Shown: in pieces, positions 41,675-48,416 of the stretch
Layout: the number at the start of each line of letters is the position of its first letter
How positions within the stretch are numbered: the stretch's first letter is position 1
Assembly (NCBI GenBank): GCA_965216195.1
Contig: OZ244151.1
Span: 682,001-746,000, forward strand
Length of the DNA stretch: 64,000 nucleotides
Origin: Aridibacter sp965216195
GTDB taxonomy: Bacteria; Acidobacteriota; Blastocatellia; Pyrinomonadales; Pyrinomonadaceae
Reading direction: 5' to 3'
Made by a program: the position numbers and the translations under genes
The notes under the pieces: model-generated
What the model was told of the DNA's origin: nothing
What the model saw: only the letters and a program-made list of their open reading frames with translations
Databases searched by the model: none

Positions 41675-43600
41675 CTATACGGCAGGTTCTTTCAGAATCT
41701 CCGCGAGAGCCGTTAATCGAGCTATGGCGGCCGAATTCTTACTGCTCTTCAGAGTTTTCTTTAGCGACTTTACAAACGTCCTAAGCTTATTCAGTTCATT
41801 TGCTCGTATATCTGAGTTTTCCGTTTTTCGAATTGACTTTCGGAGTTCAGCAATCTGTTTTACAGATAACGCCTTAGAACGCTCGAGTTGATCAACGTAA
41901 GCCTTCGTTACCGCAATGCCTTGCCTGTTCGTGTAACGCTTTTGAGTCTGGACATTAAATCCACTCATACGAACTGCTTTTGCTGCGTCGATCTCGTTTT
42001 TCGAAAGATATTTCGTCGGCGTTAGCTCCAAAATATCCAAACCGCGGGCGATTTCCGAGCTGTAAATGTAACCGTTATACCAATAGGCAGACCACGAACC
42101 GCCCATCGTTAAATTCTTCGCATGGATGGGACCGCGGTCAAAATATGCGATCTCTTTCGGGTTCTTAACGTCCGTAAAATCCATTATCGAGATGCCGCCC
42201 TGGTACCACGACTGTACTTTGATATCCCTACCCGGAACAGGGATCAAAGAACCATTGTGGGCGACGCAGTTTTCTGAATCGCTTTGTGCCGCGGGTAATT
42301 TGTAATAGCTTTGGAAGTTGAGCGTGCCATTTTCGATTGTAAACAGAGCGTTTGCTCCCCACACATTCGGGTCGTTTTCTCGGCAACGGGCACCGAGTCC
42401 GCCGCCCCATTCATCCGTAAACACAACCTTTTTGCCATCATTCGAAAAAGTAGCCGAATGCCAGTAGGCGAAATTCTTATCGTTTACCTGATGTATGCGT
42501 TTTGGATTTGCGGGATCCTTGATGTCGATCAAGATTCCGTTGCCTGAGCAAGCTCCCGCGGCAAGTCCTATCTCTTCGAAAACCGTGATGTCGTGGCATT
42601 GATCCGTGTCTGCGGGCTTTCCGCTTTGACTAGCATGCGAACCGCCATCGTTTAGGGCGTTGATTTTGCCTGTCGCATCGCCGAAAAGTCTCGGGCTCGA
42701 GACAATTTTTGCCTTCTGCGGTGCTCTTACAGGAACTTTAATCACATCAATACTAAAACGCGAACTATCCGGTGTCTCCTCAGGCTTGCCATCTTTACAA
42801 CCCGTTAACTCCGCATCCGGACGCACAAACGATGTTCCCGAAACATATATGTAAACATTCTTTTTATCTTTCGGAGCTTCGACCAAAGTGTGCGTATGCG
42901 AACCGCGGCAGGTCTGCACTGCACCAACCTGTTTTGGACGCCGAACATTTGAAATGTCGAAGATTCTCACACCGCGAAAACGATCTTTTTCGGCTGCCGG
43001 CGGTGCAGGCTGCTGTCCTGGCTGCGGTGTTGCGACGGGAAACGCCTGCGTGCCGCAATCGAGTCTGCCGTTTGTTGCCTCAACAGACATAAACATCAAA
43101 TTCTTGTAAATCGAAACATCGCCTTGCCCGCCAGGACAAATCATCGAAGTAATCAACTTGGCGTATTTCGGATCCTTAATGTCGTAAATGTTGACGCCGT
43201 AAAAATTACCGAGAAATAGTTTATCGCCTTGAAATGCAAGATCGGAATTTGCAAACGCGAGTTGAGCAACCGTTGCGTTAAAAGAAGGCGGAAGCTGAAT
43301 ACCATCGGGAACTCCAAGGGCTCGATAAGCTGCTTTAAGTTTTTCTTTGTCCGTTCCGAGTTGAAACGCCGCCGGCTTTTTGAGCAACTTAACAAGTCTC
43401 ATTCCAAGCGAAGCTTCGCCTGCATCATATAGTCCCGCGGGAAGATGCGAACGCGGATCCTTCGTCGTCGAACCGGTCATTCCTTCCGGTAGTTTAGCCG
43501 GTGGAGCAGCATTCGGGTTTTGTGCATAAGTGGCAATCGCGAAACTCAAAACGAAAAGGGAGATTAATAAATGGTCAGCAATAATTTTTATTCGGTTCAT
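41675..43600 (-). CDS. Secreted LVIVD-repeat beta-propeller protein
   Basis: 641 residues from ATG 43600 (MNRIKIIADHLLISLFVLSF signal). The frame runs to 43702 only by reading the upstream heptad repeat. Propeller strands of the LVIVD type recur: GNFYGVNIYDIKDPKYAKLI, RGVRIFDISNVRRPKQVG, NGILIDIKDPANPKRI, GGISIMDFTDVKNPKEIA and RGLDILELTPTKYL. Cysteines CPGG, CGTQ, CRGSH and CRENDP may form disulfides. The C-terminal 90 residues are helical and basic. It lies downstream of the DUF305 gene on the same strand. Role unknown; extracytoplasmic. Confidence 0.85.
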   Translation of the reverse strand: MNRIKIIADHLLISLFVLSFAIATYAQNPNAAPPAKLPEGMTGSTTKDPRSHLPAGLYDAGEASLGMRLVKLLKKPAAFQLGTDKEKLKAAYRALGVPDGIQLPPSFNATVAQLAFANSDLAFQGDKLFLGNFYGVNIYDIKDPKYAKLITSMICPGGQGDVSIYKNLMFMSVEATNGRLDCGTQAFPVATPQPGQQPAPPAAEKDRFRGVRIFDISNVRRPKQVGAVQTCRGSHTHTLVEAPKDKKNVYIYVSGTSFVRPDAELTGCKDGKPEETPDSSRFSIDVIKVPVRAPQKAKIVSSPRLFGDATGKINALNDGGSHASQSGKPADTDQCHDITVFEEIGLAAGACSGNGILIDIKDPANPKRIHQVNDKNFAYWHSATFSNDGKKVVFTDEWGGGLGARCRENDPNVWGANALFTIENGTLNFQSYYKLPAAQSDSENCVAHNGSLIPVPGRDIKVQSWYQGGISIMDFTDVKNPKEIAYFDRGPIHAKNLTMGGSWSAYWYNGYIYSSEIARGLDILELTPTKYLSKNEIDAAKAVRMSGFNVQTQKRYTNRQGIAVTKAYVDQLERSKALSVKQIAELRKSIRKTENSDIRANELNKLRTFVKSLKKTLKSSKNSAAIARLTALAEILKEPAV

Positions 43601-43609
43601 CGGTTTTGT

Positions 43610-43686
43610 CGTAGTTGGTAATAAGTAATTCGTAACTCGTAATTCGTAATGGGTAATAAGTAATAAATAGTTGGTAATAGGTAGTT
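43610..43686 (+). repeat. Degenerate heptamer repeat tract (11 units)
   Basis: Eleven consecutive 7-mers such as GGTAATA, AGTAATT, CGTAACT and CGTAATT. The tract lies between the LVIVD gene start and the DUF305 gene. An inverted set of the same units lies at 43739-43767, so the two arms can pair in part (GGTAATAGGTA with TACCTATTACC). Confidence 0.8.
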
Positions 43687-43738
43687 GGCAAGCTAATGGC
43701 AAGTGTACCTCGCGATTGACCTACTAACGAACTATTTC

Positions 43739-43767
43739 GCGAATTACGTATTACCAATTACCTATTA
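43739..43767 (-). repeat. Inverted heptamer repeats overlapping the DUF305 stop
   Basis: On the minus strand GGTAATA, GGTAATT, GGTAATA and CGTAATT follow one another, the mirror of the tract at 43610-43686. They include the end of the DUF305 coding sequence. Confidence 0.7.
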
Positions 43768-44474
43768 CCTTCTTCCAGCATCCCCTGCATCAATTTGATC
43801 TCAGCTCGCTGTGTGCCGTCAACGTCAGTCGCAAACGTAAACATCTCAAGATCCTGCCCCGCCCCACGAGTTTTGAACAAATCATCAACCATCACCAAAG
43901 CACCTTCATGATGCTGGATCATTCCCGTCAAAAATAAACGGTCAAACTCTTTTCCCTTGGCAGCTGCTAATTCTTTCATCTGCTTTGGCGTAAGCATTCC
44001 GGGCATCATCGGCATTTGATGATTTTTATGATCTTTATGATCGGACATCTTCTCTTTAGACATCTTATCGACCTTCATACTACCCGTTTTTGGCATCTTC
44101 ATCTTGTCCATTTTGGGCATTTCCATCCTGGTCTTTTGCCCGCGCATCCGCAGCCAGCGTTCCATAAACTTGATCTCTTCAGACTGCGTTTGACTTATAC
44201 GTGCCCCAAACGACAAAAGTTTTGCATTCGTCGTCCGGTCCTTCATCAACGCCACCATATCAACTGCCTGTTGGTGGTGATGGATCATCCCCTGCATAAA
44301 CTCGACATCCGCTTTCGTAACGGGTGGCAATTTTGCATTAGTAGAAGCCGGCAGAACTTTGGTCGCTTGTCCCGGAGCTCCAGGCTGGACAATCACAGAC
44401 GAATCCTGTGAATAAACAGAAAACGACGCCAAAAACGCAAACGTGCAAATTGCTAAAATTTTATTCATCAGCAT
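43758..44474 (-). CDS. DUF305 family secreted protein with Met/His-rich linker
   Basis: 238 residues (ATG 44474; ATG 44468 possible) with a signal peptide ending SVYSQ. Two ferritin-like helical hairpins of the DUF305 type: DVEFMQGMIHHHQQAVDMVALM and LFLTGMIQHHEGALVMVDDLF. The linker (about 125-160) is loaded with Met, Lys, His and Asp and might bind copper or another soft metal. It sits upstream of the LVIVD protein on the same strand. Metal handling is an inference from composition. Confidence 0.85.
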   Translation of the reverse strand: MLMNKILAICTFAFLASFSVYSQDSSVIVQPGAPGQATKVLPASTNAKLPPVTKADVEFMQGMIHHHQQAVDMVALMKDRTTNAKLLSFGARISQTQSEEIKFMERWLRMRGQKTRMEMPKMDKMKMPKTGSMKVDKMSKEKMSDHKDHKNHQMPMMPGMLTPKQMKELAAAKGKEFDRLFLTGMIQHHEGALVMVDDLFKTRGAGQDLEMFTFATDVDGTQRAEIKLMQGMLEEGNR

Positions 44475-44689
44475 TTTAGATTCGAAAAAGATCGAATTCG
44501 ATGGATTAATTAAAACTTATAAAGTTGAAGAGCATTTTAACATATGTAAACAGCGTGGTTAATCGTAACCCAGCTGATAACAAATCCCGATTCTTTTATC
44601 ATAGAAAAGCCTTTTTGGTAAATAAATTGCTTTTTATTATCAACAAGGGGTTATTCGGTAAGCCACAATATTGAGTTTATTTTAGGAGA

Positions 44690-44833
44690 TGGGCGTTTCA
44701 CGAATCACCGCTGCCAAATATCTAAACTTGCTTGCAAACAGATGGGCTACTAAAAAAAGCAAAACTCGGAACGGGGAATTATTATATTAACGAGAAGTTG
44801 TTTGAGATTTTGACGAATCGGGTTTCTGGTTGA
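44690..44833 (+). pseudogene. Fic-family C-terminal fragment, frameshifted
   Basis: No start codon and a truncated body. The first frame gives VSRITAAKYLNLLA (44695 onward). After a shift near 44736 the text continues DGLLKKAKLGTGNYYINEKL and FEILTNRVSG to the TGA at 44831. Both pieces match the winged-helix tail that ends many Fic proteins, 'VSRxTAxKYLxxLxxxGLLxxxxxGxxNYYIN'. The catalytic HPFxxGNGR part is absent. The remnant lies next to the DUF5343-HEPN island. Confidence 0.65.
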
Positions 44834-44916
44834 GCGAATAACTAACTGCGGTAGGGTGTTGTATTGAGTTACTTTCCCTTTTATAATTCTCCAAAAACAA
44901 ATAGAGGAGTTAAAAT

Positions 44917-45436
44917 ATGTCATTACCTTCCACCTATACTCAGTCTCATGGACATCTTGAGGAGTTTTTTGGGAAACTTCGTGACGCTCAGGCACCTGAA
45001 AAGTTTACTCATCAGATTCTCAAAGATTTAGGTTATAAATCTAACAATCACCGACCTTTTATACCTCTGATGAAGGCTTTGGGATTCATTTCTGCTGATG
45101 GTACTCCAACCAATCGTTATCATGATTATCGAAATCATGCTCAATCGAAAAAGATAATGGGAGACGCATTAAAAGAGGCATATTCTGACCTTTTCCTTAT
45201 CAAAGAACATCCAACTGAGGATGATAAAAAATTGATTGAGGGGAAGTTCAAGAGCTACCACAATGCGAGTGACAATGTTGCGGGGTTAATGACTAAAACA
45301 TTTTATGCTCTTTTAGACTTAGCCGATTTGGATGGCTCAGAAAAACCAAAAGACGAAGAAAAAGATGATGGGAAGGACGTAAAAGTGGAAAAGAGGAAGC
45401 CAGAAGTTGGGTCGTCGATAGGCAAAGCCCCTCCAC
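44917..45436 (+). pseudogene. DUF5343 family protein, 5' part, split by an IS3-family element
   Basis: The first 173 codons of a DUF5343-type protein: LPSTYTQSHGHLEEFFGKLRDAQ, FTHQILKDLGYKSNNHRPFIP, then a helical region FIPLMKALGF through YSDLFLIKEH, and an acidic Lys/Glu linker. The frame enters the insertion at 45437 and stops at 45442-45444. The missing C-terminal strand LHYNIQIHLPATKDIEVY is found beyond the element at 46796-46915, which proves interruption. A truncated product might still be made from the good upstream context (AGAGGAG 9 bases before ATG). Confidence 0.82.
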
Positions 45437-45490
45437 CCCCCTAAATAACTGGACACGGATTTATACTTTAAGTAGACGGTTTGTGAACAG

Positions 45491-45811
45491 ATGAAAAAGC
45501 ACAGAAAAAGATGGAATGTTGAAGAAAAACTTGAGATTTTGAGTTATTACAACGAGTGGGGAGCAGCGAAGGCGTCGCGGGAGTTTGAGGTATCGACGGC
45601 ATCGATTTTCAAGTGGAAGAAAGCGTTTGACGAAGAGGGGCAGGCAGGACTTGAGAACAAGCGGCTCGACGGTTCCGGCTCGATAGAGCTTAAAAGGCTG
45701 CGTCGCGAGAACGAACAACTAAAAAAGCTCGTGGCTGAAAAAGAACTGCGTTTACGGATTCAGGAAGAGATGTTAAAAAAAAGCCACCCACGAGGGAGGA
45801 GCGGGAAATGA
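45491..45811 (+). CDS. IS3-family transposase OrfA
   Basis: 106 residues. Helix-turn-helix of the IS3 OrfA type: RWNVEEKLEILSYYNEWGAAKASREFEVSTAS, IFKWKKAFDEEG, and a leucine-zipper-like helix IELKRLRRENEQLKKLVAEKELRLR. The last codons overlap orfB. A run of eight A then G at 45775-45783 allows a -1 shift into orfB to make OrfAB. Confidence 0.93.
   Translation: MKKHRKRWNVEEKLEILSYYNEWGAAKASREFEVSTASIFKWKKAFDEEGQAGLENKRLDGSGSIELKRLRRENEQLKKLVAEKELRLRIQEEMLKKSHPRGRSGK
45775..45783 (+). promoter_or_regulatory. Programmed -1 frameshift slippery site
   Basis: A8G read as TTA AAA AAA AGC in orfA. A -1 slip leads into the orfB frame, which is open from here through the orfB ATG at 45808. Typical of IS3 elements. 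Confidence 0.78.
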
Positions 45812-46770
45812 TCGCATCGGATTTCATCAAGGAGGGGCATCCGAAGAAACTGGTGCTTGAAGTTTTGAGAGTACCGAGAAGCAGTTTTTACTATCGACCT
45901 GCGATAAAGAAGGGGCGTAAGGGAAGAAGGAAAAGCACACACACATGGACAACGGGCGGGCGGCTTATTTCAAACGAGCTGGTGGTCGTGGACATTGAGG
46001 AAATCCTGTCAGAGGAGTTTGTGGATTACGGTTATCTGAAGGTGACACATTGGCTTCGTCAGGAGAAGGGGTATCTTATAAACCCAAAGAAAGTCTATCG
46101 TTTAATGGCTGAAGAAGGGCTTTTGAACAAGTTTGTAAAAGCCAAAAGGAACAACAGAAACTGGGTCAAGGAGTTGCTTCCGAAGACTGAAGAAGCGTTT
46201 GATTATCTGGAGTTTGACATCAAATATATCTACATCGCGGGGCAGAACAGAAACGCCCTTTTGCTAACGGTGATCGACGTTCAAACGCGTTGGGTGTTGG
46301 GGCAAATTGCGAAGTGGAGTATCTCGAAACATACCGTTACCAAACTCTTTGACCAACTGTTTGACGTGTATCCTCTGCCGAAACATTTCTACGTCAGAAA
46401 CGATAATGGCGGTCAGTTTGAAGCACAAAAGGTACAGGAGTATTTTGAAAAAAGAGGCGTTACTCAGGAGTTTTGTAAACCGGCAACGCCTCAGCAGAAC
46501 GCCCATATCGAGTCTTATCACAGCATACTCGAACGGATCGTTTGCCAAAAATACGAATTCGAATCGCTCGAAGAACTCCAGGAGACCTTGAATAGGTTTG
46601 TCAGATTCTATAACTTTAAGAGAATTCATTCGGGAGTCGGATATCAATCGCCGTACAAATTTCTGCTCGGAAAAGGCACTGATATGAAACTTTTTGACCT
46701 TGAGGAAGCACTCGATTCTTCCTCCCTTACCAACGGTTTTTTGCTTCAAAGAGAAGCAGTTTTTAGTTGA
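45808..46770 (+). CDS. IS3-family transposase OrfB (rve integrase core)
   Basis: 320 residues. The DDE catalytic core is intact: first Asp in LEFDIKYIYI, second in VRNDNGGQF, Glu in QNAHIESYHSILERI. N-terminal HTH_21-like segment VDYGYLKVTHWLRQEKGYLINPKKVYRLMAEEGLL. Complete, so the element may still move. ATG overlaps the orfA stop (ATGA). Confidence 0.94.
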   Translation: MIASDFIKEGHPKKLVLEVLRVPRSSFYYRPAIKKGRKGRRKSTHTWTTGGRLISNELVVVDIEEILSEEFVDYGYLKVTHWLRQEKGYLINPKKVYRLMAEEGLLNKFVKAKRNNRNWVKELLPKTEEAFDYLEFDIKYIYIAGQNRNALLLTVIDVQTRWVLGQIAKWSISKHTVTKLFDQLFDVYPLPKHFYVRNDNGGQFEAQKVQEYFEKRGVTQEFCKPATPQQNAHIESYHSILERIVCQKYEFESLEELQETLNRFVRFYNFKRIHSGVGYQSPYKFLLGKGTDMKLFDLEEALDSSSLTNGFLLQREAVFS

Positions 46771-46795
46771 CACTTTTGTCCAATATTTAGGGGGT

Positions 46796-46915
46796 TTGTC
46801 CAAAGCTGCGGATTTGGGATTGCATTACAATATACAGATTCATCTTCCTGCGACAAAAGATATTGAGGTATACAATTCAATATTTAAGGCGATAAAGGAG
46901 CATTTAGTTGAGTAG
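46796..46915 (+). pseudogene. DUF5343 family protein, 3' part after the insertion
   Basis: 40 codons ending at TAG 46913-46915: GLHYNIQIHLPATKDIEVYNSIFKAIKEHL is the conserved DUF5343 C-terminus. It is fused by the element to unrelated frames upstream. It overlaps the start of the HEPN gene by eight bases, so the original pair was translationally coupled. Confidence 0.82.
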
Positions 46916-47492
46916 CAAGAAAGATATTAGAGATTTTTTCTTCCGTGGTTTAATGTTTGAATCTGAAGCCTCAGACTTTCAGCGAGCTGGTATTCAGATC
47001 GGAGCGAATCAGAGCTACGCAGAAGAGCAACTCTTGGCTGAAGCCTTGTCTCCGTTTGGAATCACGAGAAGAAATAACGCGATTGAAATGGCGAGGCTTT
47101 ACGCGGTATTGAACTGTTTTGAAAACGAAATACGAGACTTTATTAGAGAGACTTTAATTGAAAATATCGGATTAGATTGGTGGGATCACTTACCGCCCAA
47201 AATGAAGAAACACGCAGAAGACAGGCAAAATACAGCTCTAAAAGATTCGTGGTTAGAGGGTGAAAAAAGTGATCTTCTCGGGTTTGTCGATTTTGGTATG
47301 CTTTCAAAAATAATGATAGAGAAATGGGAATTCTTTAGTAATCTTATTCCCTCACAACATTGGCTCAAACAGAGAATGGATGAGCTAGAAAAAGCACGAA
47401 ATTTTATTGCTCATAACAGAATGCTATTACCGAGTGAATTTCAACGAATCTACATGTATATTGGCGATTGGAATAGGGTAATAGGATTGTAA
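46908..47492 (+). CDS. Swt1-type HEPN domain protein
   Basis: 194 residues starting at TTG 46908, which overlaps the DUF5343 stop and has AAAGGAG seven bases upstream, so the rare start is well supported. All helical. The HEPN signature ARNFIAHN (R-x4-H) near residue 163 is the RNase motif of this superfamily, and the preceding acidic FVDFGMLSKIMIEKWEFFS is like the Swt1 HEPN group. Coupled to the disrupted DUF5343 gene. Possibly an RNA-cleaving effector in phage or stress response (inference). Confidence 0.75.
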   Translation: MSSKKDIRDFFFRGLMFESEASDFQRAGIQIGANQSYAEEQLLAEALSPFGITRRNNAIEMARLYAVLNCFENEIRDFIRETLIENIGLDWWDHLPPKMKKHAEDRQNTALKDSWLEGEKSDLLGFVDFGMLSKIMIEKWEFFSNLIPSQHWLKQRMDELEKARNFIAHNRMLLPSEFQRIYMYIGDWNRVIGL

Positions 47493-47607
47493 AAGAGTAC
47501 ATTTGCCACCTAAACTAGCTTTTAATTAAACCAAACTTGTTTAGTACTTCAATAAGTTAGCCTACTAAAACCTGGCATTCAGAAAACTAGGACTTTAATA
47601 TAACTTT

Positions 47608-48399
47608 ATGGGACACTCTGCTAAAGAAATCTTCGATTATTCAATCCAAAGGGCTGAGCATTATATCGCTCTTTACGATATTTTGAATGATTCTAGAACT
47701 AGGCGAGGTCGCCAAGATTGGAAAAATAAGTTTCGTAGATTGATGCATTGGAACCAAGCAACTGATTTCTACAGGATTGATGGCAAAGGTACAAATTCGA
47801 TACTCCTTTTAAAGGCTGACGTGGGTTTAACTCCGGAAAAATTCAAACATGACTATGTCTCTGAGCTGTTGAGAGCGGCATTCTCATCTTCCGTTGCGGC
47901 TATGGACAGATACTTTCACGACTTAATTGTTGAGAATTGTGTACGCATTTTGGGGAAAAGCGAGGCTGAAATGCCCTCTAGATTTAAGAGTCTAGATCTT
48001 TCAATTCTTGTAACGAAAAAGGCGTTGGAAAAACTTAGATCGAAACCCAGATCCCGTCCCAACACGATAATTAAGGCGGAACTTCAAAAGATGCTGCACC
48101 GTAACTACTCATTTCAAAGTGTGAGAAGTCTTGAGACAGCAGCAGCGATATTGGGCATCTCAAATTTGTGGAACACGGTTGGTCCCATGATGAATCCAGT
48201 TCAAACTGCGGAAGAAATAAAAAACAAGATAACCAAAATCTCTCGAAGGAGAAATCAAATTGTTCACGAGTCCGATGTTGTATTGAAAACGTCGGGAAAG
48301 GAAATTTCTCTCAGAGACATTAAAAAAACCGAAATAGATCAGACTTGCTTGATTATTAAAGAAGTAGTTCGAGTTGTTGATCAACTCAACCTGCCTTAG
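47608..48399 (+). CDS. RiboL-PSP-HEPN-like protein
   Basis: 263 residues. Helical with a second HEPN-type motif SRRRNQIVHESDV (R-x4-H) near residue 220 and a region AAFSSSVAAMDRYFHDLIVENC typical of the RiboL-PSP-HEPN family. It is unlike the previous HEPN protein, so it is not a simple duplication. Separated by 115 bp AT-rich DNA, so it may have its own promoter. The next gene converges on it. Likely belongs to the same accessory island; function unproven. Confidence 0.7.
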   Translation: MGHSAKEIFDYSIQRAEHYIALYDILNDSRTRRGRQDWKNKFRRLMHWNQATDFYRIDGKGTNSILLLKADVGLTPEKFKHDYVSELLRAAFSSSVAAMDRYFHDLIVENCVRILGKSEAEMPSRFKSLDLSILVTKKALEKLRSKPRSRPNTIIKAELQKMLHRNYSFQSVRSLETAAAILGISNLWNTVGPMMNPVQTAEEIKNKITKISRRRNQIVHESDVVLKTSGKEISLRDIKKTEIDQTCLIIKEVVRVVDQLNLP

Positions 48400-48416
48400 T
48401 TCTAAAAAGATTTTAT

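Larger units (their letters stand above)
45437..46794 (+). mobile_element. IS3-family insertion sequence, 1358 bp
   Basis: Imperfect terminal inverted repeats: left CCCCCTAAATAACTGGACA, right (reverse complement) CCCCCTAAATATTGGACA. Two overlapping genes orfA and orfB with a slippery A8G between them. It interrupts the DUF5343 gene. No target-site duplication is visible at these ends, so the true boundary may differ by a few bases. Confidence 0.88.

Noticed and set aside
43601..43702. N-terminal extension of the LVIVD protein
   Set aside because: It translates the heptad repeat (Tyr/Leu/Thr/Asn repeats); the signal peptide starts at ATG 43600.
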